A stretch of DNA of 64,000 bases from Siphonobacter curvatus (GCF_002943425.1 NZ_PTRA01000006.1:124001-188000); one strand, 5' to 3'. Numbered from the stretch's first letter, positions 34,454-43,787 are shown. The notes: generated from the sequence alone by a model not told the origin. Numbers and translations: made by a program.

Positions 34454-36013
34454 ATGACGTATCCGATTATTCCTTCTCTGGTTACCGTTTTTCTGGATCG
34501 TACTACTCCTGAACCCGGAGAACTCGCGGGCTACGCGGCCTTGCTACAGGCCTATGAGCTGGCGATTCCCTTACCGGATCGACTGACGATTATTAGTCAA
34601 AAACACCGCCAATACCAGACGGAAGAATGGCAGGTCTTTACCCCCAGATATCGACCCGAGGAAACGCTTGCGGCCCACCTGACCTTTGCCCTGAAATACG
34701 AAGGTATCGAACTGGGGCTGCTCAAAAAGCTATTCGAAACGCTGGGGCCGCAGCCGATTGTAGAATGGGTAACCCAGGAACCATTGGGGCAGTACAGTCG
34801 GAAAGTATGGTTTCTGTACGAATGGCTCCTGGAGGAACTACTCGACGTGCCGGATCTGACGACGGGAAATTACCTGGATGTGGTCGAGGAGCGGCTGCAA
34901 TACGGAAGTACGAGTGAGCGAATACCCACGAAGCGACAGCGGATTCGGAACAATCTACCGGGCGTGCGGGAATTTTGTCCGATGATTCGAAAAACGCCGG
35001 TACTAGAGAGTTACCAGCAACTAGACTTATCCCAGCACATTAAACAGATGATTGGGAAAATTCATCCGGACGTGATGGGCCGAACGGCGGCTTTTTTGCT
35101 GTTAAAGGATTCGAAAGCCTCCTACGCCATTGAGGGCGAAAAGCCGCCACAAACCCGGGCCCAGCGGTGGGGGAGGGCCTTGGGACAAGCCGGACAGAAA
35201 CTCCTGACCGCCGAAGAATTGGTGCGTTTACAGCAGATCGTCATTGACAACCCCCGCTTTACGAAAATGGGCTTTCGGGAACAGGAAGGCTTCATTGGCG
35301 AACACGACCGACGGGTAGGCACGCCCATGCCGGATCATATTTCTGCTCGCTGGAAGGATTTGCCAACGCTGATGCAGGGGCTGCTGGAAACTAGTCAAAA
35401 ATTAGAGCAGGACGTTTCCTTTGATGCTGTACTGGCGGCGGCGGTCGTGGCGTTCGGTTTTGTATTCATTCACCCTTTCGTGGATGGCAACGGGCGTATT
35501 CATCGCTACCTGATTCATCACGTGCTGGCGGCCAAAGGGTACGTGACCAAGGGCCTTATTTTTCCCGTTTCGGCCATCATTTTAGAACACATTGAAACGT
35601 ATCGGCAGGTACTGGAGGCCTTCTCCAAACCCCGGCTGGATAGGATCGAATGGAAACCAACGATCGATCACAATGTGGAAGTACTAAACGAAACCGTGGA
35701 CCTGTACCGCTACTTCGATGCGACTAAGGCGGCTGAGTTCCTGTACGAATGCGTGAAACAAACGGCCCAGCAAACGATTCCGGAAGAAGTAGCCTATTTA
35801 GAGCAGTACGACCAGTTAAAGAGTTACCTGGATGACACCTTCGAAATGCCCGACGATCTGGTAGCTCTGCTGGTACGATTCCTGGAACAGGGCAATGGAA
35901 AGCTTTCCGAACGGGCGAAGGCAAAGGAATTTAAGGCACTAACGGCCCCTGAGGTTGAAGCGATTGAACAGGTTTTCCAGGAGATTTTTCTGGATGACCA
36001 GATCGGTAGCTAA
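34454..36013 (+). CDS. Fic domain protein, class II (N-terminal inhibitory motif)
   Basis: A 519-residue cytoplasmic protein. The Fic core motif HPFVDGNGRIHR spans His340-Arg351 and is complete. An inhibitory helix with S-x-x-x-E-G (Ser223, Glu227, Gly228 in SYAIEGE) lies N-terminal to it, which marks class II Fic proteins that autoinhibit in cis. Fic enzymes transfer AMP or other nucleotides to a target Ser/Thr/Tyr or reverse this. The N-terminal 200 residues and the C-terminal 120 residues are extra helical regions that may bind the target or DNA. The gene stands alone with an AT-rich upstream region that carries repeated TTTTTCATAAAAAA words. Target unknown. Confidence 0.85.
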   Translation: MTYPIIPSLVTVFLDRTTPEPGELAGYAALLQAYELAIPLPDRLTIISQKHRQYQTEEWQVFTPRYRPEETLAAHLTFALKYEGIELGLLKKLFETLGPQPIVEWVTQEPLGQYSRKVWFLYEWLLEELLDVPDLTTGNYLDVVEERLQYGSTSERIPTKRQRIRNNLPGVREFCPMIRKTPVLESYQQLDLSQHIKQMIGKIHPDVMGRTAAFLLLKDSKASYAIEGEKPPQTRAQRWGRALGQAGQKLLTAEELVRLQQIVIDNPRFTKMGFREQEGFIGEHDRRVGTPMPDHISARWKDLPTLMQGLLETSQKLEQDVSFDAVLAAAVVAFGFVFIHPFVDGNGRIHRYLIHHVLAAKGYVTKGLIFPVSAIILEHIETYRQVLEAFSKPRLDRIEWKPTIDHNVEVLNETVDLYRYFDATKAAEFLYECVKQTAQQTIPEEVAYLEQYDQLKSYLDDTFEMPDDLVALLVRFLEQGNGKLSERAKAKEFKALTAPEVEAIEQVFQEIFLDDQIGS

Positions 36014-36064
36014 TCAAAGAAACCCGTTTATCCGAAGTACTAGGTTGCGAAAAACAGTCTGGCC

Positions 36065-37078
36065 TCAAGATCGAGAATAACTAGCGATGATGGGCAATTT
36101 TACCCGAAAAACGTCCGTATCCGATTCTACTCGAATGGTTTGCTCGACCAGATGGGTATAACGGGTGTTGATGTTCTCCAGTCCCATTTTCGTAGAAGCG
36201 ACCTGTCCGCGTTTGATCTGGATATCATTTTCCACGACCAGAAAATCGCTTTCTTCGTAAATCCGGATGTGCAGGGGCTTTTCCAGGGAGACGACGTTGT
36301 GTTTGGTACAGTTTTCGACCAGCAACTGAAGCGTAAAGGGCGGAATCAGCGAATGTTGCGTAGCTTCCGATACTTGGGTGGTCAGATCAATACCCGCATC
36401 AAAACGGGCTTTCAGCAAAAAAAGATACGACTGAATGATTTCCAGTTCGTCGGTCAAGGGAATCAGATCCAGCTTGCGACTTTCGAGGGTATAGCGATAA
36501 AAGTCGGAGAGTTTAAGAATGAATTCTACGCTATGCTCGTCTTCGCTTTCCACCATGGATTTCAGGGTGTTCAAACTATTGAACAGAAAATGCGGGTTAA
36601 CCTGCTGCCGGAGTAATTCGAATTGAGCCTCCAGGTGATCCGACTTGATGCGTTCGAGCTCAACGCCCACCTGTTGAGTCTGGTAACTTTGATACAACAA
36701 ATGCAGGAACATGTAGAACATCACGTTGATAAGTATACCCCGCGTTTCTACCATCAACATGACTGGACCAAAATGAATGTGCGATAAAATGAGTTGCTGA
36801 ACACAGGCCAGTACAAACATAACGACCAGGCCCAACAGCAGACTCATCACCAGATGCCGTACGGAAAATCCGATGGTTCGGTTCTTTTCGTCTGGGAACG
36901 AGTACAGATTGTAATACCACACAAAGAGAGCGAATACCAGGGTGATCATTGAATTGACCACGGCTTCTGCCAGCGGAAAGGGCCTCTCGGCAATTTTCGG
37001 CACGGAAGACAGCAGGCTCAGCAGTAATGAGCTGAGCCAGATCATCCGCCTGGAAACTTTAAAAATGGGTTTTTTCAT
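36065..37078 (-). CDS. LytS-type sensor histidine kinase
   Basis: A 337-residue membrane kinase with about four N-terminal hydrophobic helices, a short coiled linker and the His_kinase (LytS/YehU) domain. The phospho-acceptor is His163 in QVNPHFLFNSLNTL, followed by an N-box (QLLVENCTKHN) and a degenerate G-box (MGLENINTRY). Such kinases normally pair with a LytTR response regulator; none is encoded next to it here, so it is an orphan within this window. The start overlaps the preceding lipoprotein gene by ATGA, and it forms an operon with the heme protein. Confidence 0.88.
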   Translation of the reverse strand: MKKPIFKVSRRMIWLSSLLLSLLSSVPKIAERPFPLAEAVVNSMITLVFALFVWYYNLYSFPDEKNRTIGFSVRHLVMSLLLGLVVMFVLACVQQLILSHIHFGPVMLMVETRGILINVMFYMFLHLLYQSYQTQQVGVELERIKSDHLEAQFELLRQQVNPHFLFNSLNTLKSMVESEDEHSVEFILKLSDFYRYTLESRKLDLIPLTDELEIIQSYLFLLKARFDAGIDLTTQVSEATQHSLIPPFTLQLLVENCTKHNVVSLEKPLHIRIYEESDFLVVENDIQIKRGQVASTKMGLENINTRYTHLVEQTIRVESDTDVFRVKLPIIASYSRS

Positions 37079-37542
37079 GGAATACTAGCAAAGGAGTCCT
37101 CCGGAAAAACCGAGGGCCGTTGAGCTAAAATCATACGGATGCGAGCCTGTGTATCCGGAACGGGTTCCGGCGTTGATTGTTGCAATTGGTAATGTAAAAT
37201 CAATCCTTTGGAAGGCCGGTTTTGGTACGTCAGGGTTTCCACACGTTCCAGTTTACCATTGATAGTGCTACCAAACCAGTACGGGCTCGCCAAGGATTTC
37301 CAAGTCGCTAAGGTAAAGGTTTCGCCTCCAACGGGATGAGCATGGCCCGATAAAGCGGCGTCAAAGGCGGCTTGGTTACCGTAAAGCGTGGACATTGTAC
37401 CTGCTTTTTTGTTGAAGAAAGAAGTAATGACCCGTAAGCCTTTTGAGTCAAATACCTCACGAATAGAAGTAGATGGGGAACGGTCGGGCTGACAGGCGAT
37501 ACTACCAGCCAATAGGAAGATCAAAAGAAAATAAGTTTTCAT
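37075..37542 (-). CDS. Small lipoprotein in the heme-protein/kinase operon
   Basis: About 155 residues from the ATG at 37542, which gives a lipoprotein signal (LLIFLLAGSIAC, followed by QPDRS); another ATG at 37554 is possible. The mature part contains the stretch TMSTLYGNQAAFDAALSG, and the gene lies beside a P460-type heme protein gene. I recognise no catalytic residues. The gap to the upstream heme gene is about 15 bases, and the downstream kinase overlaps by 4 bases, so it is cotranscribed. It may deliver or sense a substrate for the heme protein (inference). Confidence 0.6.
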   Translation of the reverse strand: MKTYFLLIFLLAGSIACQPDRSPSTSIREVFDSKGLRVITSFFNKKAGTMSTLYGNQAAFDAALSGHAHPVGGETFTLATWKSLASPYWFGSTINGKLERVETLTYQNRPSKGLILHYQLQQSTPEPVPDTQARIRMILAQRPSVFPEDSFASIP

Positions 37543-37556
37543 AGCCAGCGTCATGA

Positions 37557-38510
37557 TTAGTGAAGATCAGCTTTTCGAAGGGGTATATCGAACACATAGC
37601 CATTTTTATCGGCCAGTTTATGACAGTTAAAACAGGTGGTTTGAAAAGCCAGCGACTGGCCGTAGGGCTTTAATCCCAAACCATTGAATCGGGCGAAACC
37701 CCAGCCTTCCGTATCTGGAAAACGCTGGTCATCCTTGATCATAATCTGGACGTTGTTGAATCTGCCTGTCCGTACCTCGCCACTAGCCTCTTCCAACTGA
37801 TCCCAGACGACTTTCACAATAACGGAACCCTGGGGCCAGGGCCGGATTTGATCTTTTTCAATGGCTTTTACCGCAATGTCATTGCCATAAATGACCCGCA
37901 TGGTACCGCTATCGAAACGGGTGGTCGTACTGATGGGTTTCCAGTTTTTGTAATCGTCGAAATAGGCAATTCCATTGAGGGCCACTGGCGTTTGAGGTCG
38001 TTGCGTCGCGTGCTCTTTGTACTGTTCAAATTCCAGATCAGCAGCGTGTATTTTCGCTGCATCAGCCGGTTTGGCCTGGGCCAGAGAAATTGCGTACGAA
38101 CGGAGGGCCTCGATTTCCCGCGGAGTAACCTTTGCCGAAGGATGTACGAGCGTGTACGATTGGAGAGGCATCCGGCCCGCATCGAGCATGTTGACGATTT
38201 CGTAAATTTTATTCTGCTGATCGGCGGGACTCAGGCTATCCCAGGTTGAAAAATTTAATCCCGCTCGGGCATCCCGAACGTCCTGAGCCACCAGCCAGGA
38301 CGCCGGAGCTACACGGTCGTACCAGCGTAAATTCGTTTCATTGGAATGGCAATCGTAACAGGCCCGTTCGAACAGAGCCGTTACGGGAGCCGGGCCTTTA
38401 AATTTTCCCGTTACGGGCGGATTCGGAATGGCGGGTGAAGTAACCTGTAAGCTTATTCCAATAAAAACCAGCAAGGCTACTGTCAGAAGGGTGCGTTTGG
38501 ACCGTTTCAT
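37557..38510 (-). CDS. Heme-binding-domain / cytochrome P460-like protein
   Basis: A 317-residue exported protein. The N-terminal part contains CYDCHSNETNLRWYDRVAPASWLV, the signature of the Bacteroidota haem-binding domain with one CxxCH. From about residue 175 a cytochrome P460-like domain follows (VALNGIAYFDDYKNWKPIS, MRVIYGNDIAVKAI) with its own CFNCH near the C-terminus. P460 enzymes oxidise hydroxylamine or nitric oxide; here the substrate is unknown. It heads an operon with a lipoprotein and a LytS kinase. A TAGTTTTG box at 38533-38540 may be its -7 element. Confidence 0.8.
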   Translation of the reverse strand: MKRSKRTLLTVALLVFIGISLQVTSPAIPNPPVTGKFKGPAPVTALFERACYDCHSNETNLRWYDRVAPASWLVAQDVRDARAGLNFSTWDSLSPADQQNKIYEIVNMLDAGRMPLQSYTLVHPSAKVTPREIEALRSYAISLAQAKPADAAKIHAADLEFEQYKEHATQRPQTPVALNGIAYFDDYKNWKPISTTTRFDSGTMRVIYGNDIAVKAIEKDQIRPWPQGSVIVKVVWDQLEEASGEVRTGRFNNVQIMIKDDQRFPDTEGWGFARFNGLGLKPYGQSLAFQTTCFNCHKLADKNGYVFDIPLRKADLH

Positions 38511-38698
38511 ACGTGCATTGAATTTGTAGGTCCAAAACTATTTTTGCCTTCTTCGTTGTAAAAGGTCAACAGCGTCAAGGCCGACATCTTCGGGCGTCAA
38601 GTGGACACTTTGCAGGGGCAATCGATTCTTGAGCAGGAACCTTGTTCTGCCTTTTGCTCTTATGCTGATCGTAAGTCAAATCTTTTACCGTTGAAACG

Positions 38699-39601
38699 AT
38701 GGCTGCTTTCCTGAGCGTAGAAAACCTTTACAAAAACATTCATACGGATCAGCCTGCCCCTGTTCTGGCAGTTACCGGCCATTTCGATGTATTGAAGCTG
38801 GAAGACCTGCACATTCCTCAACCACACCCCTACAACCGACGCGATTATTACAAAATCAGCCTTGTCACGGGTCATAGTTTCATTCATTACGCCCGACAAA
38901 CCTTTGAGATTCGGGAAAGTGCTTTGGTTTTCACCAATCCCATGCTACCCTACCAGTGGGAACGAAAGAGCGAAGAACAACGCGGCTATGTCTGCGTGTT
39001 TACCGAGGCCTTTTTTAATCAATTTTTACCGATCAAACAGTATCCCGTTTTTCAACAGCCCGCGTACGCAGTGTTGCCCCTAACAAGTGACGAGGCGGAT
39101 CGTTTTGAAAGCCTGTTTTTGCAATTGAAGGCGGAATTACAATCCGACTACGCGTACAAGGACGATTTTGTGCGGACTCAGGTACTGAACCTGATTCATC
39201 TCGCTCAGAAAATGCAGCCCGCGGGTAATCCTACCGGCGTAGCAACGAACGCAACCGAGCGACTGGCCACCTTGTTTACGGATTTGCTGGACCGGCAGTT
39301 TCCCATCGAAAATAACGACCAACGCCTGTCCCTACACACGGCAGCGTCTTTCGCCGAGCCGTTGGGCGTACACGTTAATTACCTCAACCGAGCCGTGAAG
39401 GAAGTAACCAACAAAACCACAAGCCAGTGGATTGCCGAAAAAATCATCCTCGAAGCCCGGTACTTGCTAACGCATACATCCTGGACCATTACTGACATTG
39501 CCTGGAGTTTAGGGTTTGAGGAAGCGAATCATTTTTCTGCCTTTTTCAAGAAGCATACCCAACAAACGCCGAATCAGTTTCGGAAACTCGCCCCGGTTTG
39601 A
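38699..39601 (+). CDS. AraC-family transcriptional regulator
   Basis: A 300-residue protein with an N-terminal cupin-like sensing half and a C-terminal AraC DNA-binding domain. The second helix-turn-helix is clear in SWTITDIAWSLGFEEANHFSAFFKKHTQQTPNQFRK. The sensing half begins with FLSVENLYKNIHTDQPAPVLAV, typical of Bacteroidota AraC proteins. It lies on the same strand directly before the SDR gene, which it may control. Confidence 0.88.
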   Translation: MAAFLSVENLYKNIHTDQPAPVLAVTGHFDVLKLEDLHIPQPHPYNRRDYYKISLVTGHSFIHYARQTFEIRESALVFTNPMLPYQWERKSEEQRGYVCVFTEAFFNQFLPIKQYPVFQQPAYAVLPLTSDEADRFESLFLQLKAELQSDYAYKDDFVRTQVLNLIHLAQKMQPAGNPTGVATNATERLATLFTDLLDRQFPIENNDQRLSLHTAASFAEPLGVHVNYLNRAVKEVTNKTTSQWIAEKIILEARYLLTHTSWTITDIAWSLGFEEANHFSAFFKKHTQQTPNQFRKLAPV

Positions 39602-39683
39602 TTTCGGTAGTTTTGCGTTTGTTTTTCGTACGATGGATGACTTCATTTGCTTCGACCTTTGCGGTATAAATCACGCAAGCGTT

Positions 39684-40583
39684 ATGTGGACGAACGAACA
39701 AATCAGTAATCAAAGCGGTAAAGTAGCTTTTATTACTGGAGCCAACAGTGGGATTGGCCTGGAAACCGCCCGGGCTCTTTATCAGGCCGGAGCAAAGGTC
39801 ATTCTGGCCAGCCGCGACGCCGCGAAAGCTCAGGCGGCTCTTCAGGAAATCGAACAATCCGGCGGGGAGGGGAGTCTGGAAATCGCTGTATTGGATTTAA
39901 CCAGTCTTGAGGCCGTACGAGTTTGTGCCGAGCAATTCCGTCAGCGACATGCTCAACTCGATATACTCATTAACAACGCTGGCGTAATGACTCCACCGGC
40001 TTCGCAAACGGCTGAGGGATACGAGCTTCAGTTTGGCGTCAATTTTCTGGGGCATTTTGCATTAACGGGCTATTTGTATCCTTTACTACAAGCCACACCC
40101 GGTAGTCGCGTGGTGACGGTAACCAGTCTGGCGTACCAGAGCGGGCACCTGGATTTCGAAAATTTACGGCTCGAAAAGCCCTATGATGCCGCTCGCGAGT
40201 ACAGTCAAAGCAAGCTGGCTGATCTATTGTTTACCCAAGCGTTGCAACAACGAATCGAAGCCAAGGGCGATGCAATCCTTTCTCTGGCCGCTCACCCCGG
40301 CGTCACGCAGTCGCAGTTGTCGCGTTACATGAGTCCAAAAGCGTATCAGCAGGCTGTTGACCGTTTCGGTGAATTAATGCCTCCGGTCCAGGGGGCCTTA
40401 CCTTCGTTGTACGCGGCGGTAGCTCCGGACGTGGTGCCGGGGGGCTTCTACGGTCCGGATCAGGACGGGGGCTTAAGGGGTTATCCGATTTTGACCGCAA
40501 TACAGGCTAATGTACGGGATCCGGAAGTAGCTAAAACCTTATGGGAAAAAGCCGAAAGCAGTACGGGTCTTGTATATCCTTAA
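39684..40583 (+). CDS. Short-chain dehydrogenase/reductase
   Basis: 299 residues from the ATG at 39684; a longer frame starts inside the AraC gene and is not used. The Rossmann motif GANSGIG, the NNAG motif (LINNAGVM) and the catalytic pair in YSQSK are all present. The layout resembles retinol dehydrogenase/WW-oxidoreductase-like SDRs that reduce aldehydes or ketones with NADPH. A TAGTTTTG box at 39608-39615 may be the promoter. A strong bidirectional terminator follows. Confidence 0.85.
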   Translation: MWTNEQISNQSGKVAFITGANSGIGLETARALYQAGAKVILASRDAAKAQAALQEIEQSGGEGSLEIAVLDLTSLEAVRVCAEQFRQRHAQLDILINNAGVMTPPASQTAEGYELQFGVNFLGHFALTGYLYPLLQATPGSRVVTVTSLAYQSGHLDFENLRLEKPYDAAREYSQSKLADLLFTQALQQRIEAKGDAILSLAAHPGVTQSQLSRYMSPKAYQQAVDRFGELMPPVQGALPSLYAAVAPDVVPGGFYGPDQDGGLRGYPILTAIQANVRDPEVAKTLWEKAESSTGLVYP

Positions 40584-40588
40584 TCAGT

Positions 40589-40636
40589 AAAACGCCGATG
40601 GGTCGTACTTGTCAAAGTACGACCCATCGGCGTTTT
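40589..40636. terminator. Strong bidirectional intrinsic terminator
   Basis: A 22-bp perfect inverted repeat (40589-40610 and 40615-40636) with a 4-base loop, beginning AAAACGCCGATGGG and ending in TTTT. It sits between the convergent SDR and thioredoxin-like genes. Confidence 0.9.
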
Positions 40637-40653
40637 AAAGCTGTCTTTTGTTT

Positions 40654-40974
40654 TCAAGAGGGAGTAGCCAATGCCGTTTCCAATTGCTCCGGATTGAGCA
40701 TACCTTCGTATCGCCATCGTTCCATTCCCTGCTCAACGAGTACAAATGCTGGAAAGATCGTCACATTGAAACTACGAACGACTTCTGGATGGTACAGGCT
40801 TTCAATGCCCAGTACATCGACGGGTCCGCGACGGATGCGTTCCATTTCTTCTTTTACCTTTTGCACCAATCCTGCCAAAGCCTTTGCCGGGGCTTCTCCA
40901 AAAAAAACAAGCAGCACGGGCCGAATGACAGATTCTAGGTTCTGTGAAGGGCCAACGATTTCAAAGGCTTTCAT
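40654..40974 (-). CDS. Thioredoxin-fold protein lacking the CxxC site
   Basis: About 106 residues from the ATG of MKAFEIVGPS at 40974; ATGs at 40992 and 41010 are alternatives. The fold is seen in VLLVFFGEAPAKALAGLVQKV, which lines up with the thioredoxin helix start FWAEWCGPCKAL, and in the cis-Pro segment NVTIFPAFVLVEQG. Both catalytic cysteines are replaced (EAPA in place of CGPC), so it cannot act as a thiol oxidoreductase. A chaperone or binding role is possible. The gene stands alone. Confidence 0.65.
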   Translation of the reverse strand: MKAFEIVGPSQNLESVIRPVLLVFFGEAPAKALAGLVQKVKEEMERIRRGPVDVLGIESLYHPEVVRSFNVTIFPAFVLVEQGMERWRYEGMLNPEQLETALATPS

Positions 40975-41126
40975 AGAGCGAATTTGGCTCATTCCGCCTT
41001 TTTGTCGCATGAGGGCTGTCAGCTTCAGCCCTGATTTTGCTCAATGTTTTTTTTGCCTGAACTGAATTTAATAACTTGCCCGCTCGGATACGGACTGTTT
41101 TTTCCGGTTAGTAACGCCGCCTATGC

Positions 41127-42677
41127 ATGAATGACGAGCTTGACTACCATATACTCAGTAACCTTCTTTTCGATGAATCGGAAGATTTAATGGCTCTTTA
41201 CGCCCTGCGTACGGAGCAGTTTATTCGAATCAATCCGGCGGGTTGCCGACTCCTCGGGTATGCCTCCGAAACGGAGGCATTGGCTCAGGCGAAAGCTCAT
41301 TTTTCCTGGGGAGCCGCCCATGCTACCGAACAGGAAATTGAATTAATGCGGGCCGATGGACAGTCTTTAAAAGGTCTGGTTCGAATCACAGCTTTCAAAG
41401 GAATTTCCGGTGAATACCAATTGATTCGGCTGAAAAACCTGGAGCTGATGCAACACATGCAGCAGCAGTTGGAGGCCAATGATCGCCGCTACGAGGCCGT
41501 ATTTACCAATGCCACCATCGGGATCATTGTATCCGACCGACAGGGAAAGATAGTCTCGTGTAATGCCCTGGGTTATCGACTGTTGGGGTACGAAGAAGGG
41601 GAATTACTGGGTCAATCCATTGAATTGCTAGTACCTGAAAGCAAGCGGGGCTCGCATGTACACGATCGAGAATCTTTTTACCGCCACCCGCAGGTACGGG
41701 CGATGGGTCATAACCGCGATCTGTACGCTCAGCGGAAGGATGGTTCGGTATTTCCGGTTGAAATCAGTTTGAGTTATTTTCAGGTGGAGGAAGAACTCTA
41801 CGCCGTAGGATATATCATCGACATTACCTTCAAAAAAGAAGCCGAACGGGCCCTACTCTTACAAAACCAACGGATTGAACGTCTCAACGAAGACCTGGAG
41901 CAGAAAGTAGCCGACCGTACGCACGCGTTGATGACGACCTTAAGCCAGCTGGAGCGTTCTAAAGACGAACTGGCCAAGGCTCTGGAGACGGAGCGGGAAT
42001 TGGGCGAACTAAAGTCACGCTTTGTCTCCATGGCTTCCCATGAGTTCCGTACCCCACTCACAACGGTACTAACTTCGGCTTCGCTGATTGAAAAATATCC
42101 GGCAACGGAACAACAGGACAAACGCCTTCGACACGTTCAACGCATCACGGCTTCGGTGAATCACCTGAATGATATTCTGGAAGAATTTCTATCCGTGGGT
42201 AAGCTCGAAGAAGGAAAAGTGGAGGCCCGCATTACGTTGGTGGCTCTGGAACCGCTGATTCAGGAAGTTCTCAGTGATATTCAGGGATTACGGAAAAACG
42301 GACAGGACTTTGAATTAGACCTGCAAACGCCGGATTTGTTTCCGACGGATGCTTCGCTGCTACGGAAAATTCTGGTCAACCTGCTTTCCAACGCCGTCAA
42401 GTATTCTGGCGAGCATACGGTCATAACCATACAGGCGACTCTGGAAGGGACAGGCCTGTGCCTGGCTATTCAGGATCAAGGGATTGGTATTTCCAAAGAA
42501 GATCAAAAGCATTTATTTGAACGATTTTTTCGAGCGAAAAACGCCATTAATTATCAGGGAACGGGCTTAGGCCTGCACATCGTGATGAAGTACCTGGAAT
42601 TACTGCGGGGGGCCATTACGCTAAAAAGTGAATTGGAAAAAGGGACGCTCGTAACCATTCATTTACCTGGTCAATAG
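41127..42677 (+). CDS. PAS-domain hybrid-type sensor histidine kinase
   Basis: A 516-residue cytoplasmic kinase with no membrane helix. An N-terminal PAS-like domain (residues about 10-105) and a second PAS domain (about 120-240; YEAVFTNATIGIIVSDRQGKIVSCN) precede a coiled linker. HisKA has its phospho-acceptor at His305 in ASHEFRTPL, and HATPase_c has the N-box NLLSNAVKYS plus DQGIGIS and GTGLGLHIV. The receiver-CRP regulator starts 10 bases later and is the obvious partner. The PAS ligand is unknown; an O2, redox or light cue is typical. Confidence 0.9.
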   Translation: MNDELDYHILSNLLFDESEDLMALYALRTEQFIRINPAGCRLLGYASETEALAQAKAHFSWGAAHATEQEIELMRADGQSLKGLVRITAFKGISGEYQLIRLKNLELMQHMQQQLEANDRRYEAVFTNATIGIIVSDRQGKIVSCNALGYRLLGYEEGELLGQSIELLVPESKRGSHVHDRESFYRHPQVRAMGHNRDLYAQRKDGSVFPVEISLSYFQVEEELYAVGYIIDITFKKEAERALLLQNQRIERLNEDLEQKVADRTHALMTTLSQLERSKDELAKALETERELGELKSRFVSMASHEFRTPLTTVLTSASLIEKYPATEQQDKRLRHVQRITASVNHLNDILEEFLSVGKLEEGKVEARITLVALEPLIQEVLSDIQGLRKNGQDFELDLQTPDLFPTDASLLRKILVNLLSNAVKYSGEHTVITIQATLEGTGLCLAIQDQGIGISKEDQKHLFERFFRAKNAINYQGTGLGLHIVMKYLELLRGAITLKSELEKGTLVTIHLPGQ

Positions 42678-42687
42678 CTCTATACCT

Positions 42688-43734
42688 ATGAAAACAATTT
42701 TGTTGATTGAAGACAACTCGGACATCCGGGAGAATACGTGTGAAATTCTGGAACTGGCTGGTTACAACGTCGTAACGGCCGAAAACGGTAAAGTGGGCGT
42801 TGAAAAAGCCCTGGCTGCCAAGCCGGATCTGGTAATTTGTGACATCATGATGCCCGTGCTGGATGGCTACGGAGTCTTGCATATTTTTTCGCGGAATACT
42901 ACGCTGGCGGGTACGCCTTTCATCTTTCTGACGGCTAAAACCGAACGGAGTGAATTCAGAAAAGGTATGGAATTGGGAGCCGATGATTACCTGACCAAAC
43001 CCTTCGACGAAAGTGAATTGCTCAGTGCCATTGAAGGCCGCCTCAAACGCTTTGAACAACTGGACCAGACGCGTACGGATTACGACCTGAAAAGCAACGG
43101 ATTGGAAGCTTTTCTGGACGATGCCCAAACGAAGCTCGAATCCCTTTCGGCGGACCGGAAGGTGCATACCATTCCCAAAAAGCAGTACATCTACGCTGAA
43201 GGTGATCAGCCGTTGCGTTTGTACTTCGTGAAAAGCGGAAAGATCAAAACGATCAAGACCAATGCCGACGGGAAAGAATTCATTACGGGCATTTACGAAG
43301 AAGGATCGTTTTTCGGGTATCTGGCCTTGCTGGAGAACCGGGAGTATACTGACTCAGCCGTAGCTCTGGAAGATAGCCAGTTGCATTACATTCCCAAGGA
43401 AGACTTTCAGCAACTGCTTTCGGCGAATCGCTCCGTGAGTCAGGAATTTATTCGCTTACTAGCCGGACACGTAGCCGAACGGGAACAGCAATTGCTGACG
43501 ATGGCCTACGGATCACTGCGGCGGCGGGTGGCGGATACGCTACTACACCTGCACACCTCCATGGGCGAACAAGTCATCAAGTACTCGCGGGACGACTTGG
43601 CATCGATGGTGGGTACGGCTACCGAGTCCCTTATTCGCACGCTGAGCGAATTCAAACAGGACGGACTCATTGAAATTGCCGGTTCTTCCATCCGGATCCT
43701 GCAACCCGAAAAATTACGGCGAGCAGGTTGGTAG
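42688..43734 (+). CDS. Receiver-CRP/FNR fusion response regulator
   Basis: A 348-residue protein that joins a CheY-like receiver (phospho-acceptor Asp52 in VICDIMMPVLDGYG, conserved Lys in FLTAKTE) to a cyclic-nucleotide-binding-like domain (YIYAEGDQPLRLYFVKSGKI, EGSFFGYLALLENRE) and a CRP-type winged HTH (YSRDDLASMVGTATESLIRTLSEFKQDG). The kinase gene ends 10 bases upstream, so the pair forms one two-component system. Control by phosphorylation of a CRP/FNR protein, possibly with a second ligand in the cNMP domain, is unusual outside Bacteroidota. Confidence 0.88.
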   Translation: MKTILLIEDNSDIRENTCEILELAGYNVVTAENGKVGVEKALAAKPDLVICDIMMPVLDGYGVLHIFSRNTTLAGTPFIFLTAKTERSEFRKGMELGADDYLTKPFDESELLSAIEGRLKRFEQLDQTRTDYDLKSNGLEAFLDDAQTKLESLSADRKVHTIPKKQYIYAEGDQPLRLYFVKSGKIKTIKTNADGKEFITGIYEEGSFFGYLALLENREYTDSAVALEDSQLHYIPKEDFQQLLSANRSVSQEFIRLLAGHVAEREQQLLTMAYGSLRRRVADTLLHLHTSMGEQVIKYSRDDLASMVGTATESLIRTLSEFKQDGLIEIAGSSIRILQPEKLRRAGW

Positions 43735-43787
43735 ACATCAGTAGGTGACCGGGGTCCGAGTCCCTTACAACTCAACCTTTGAAAAGA

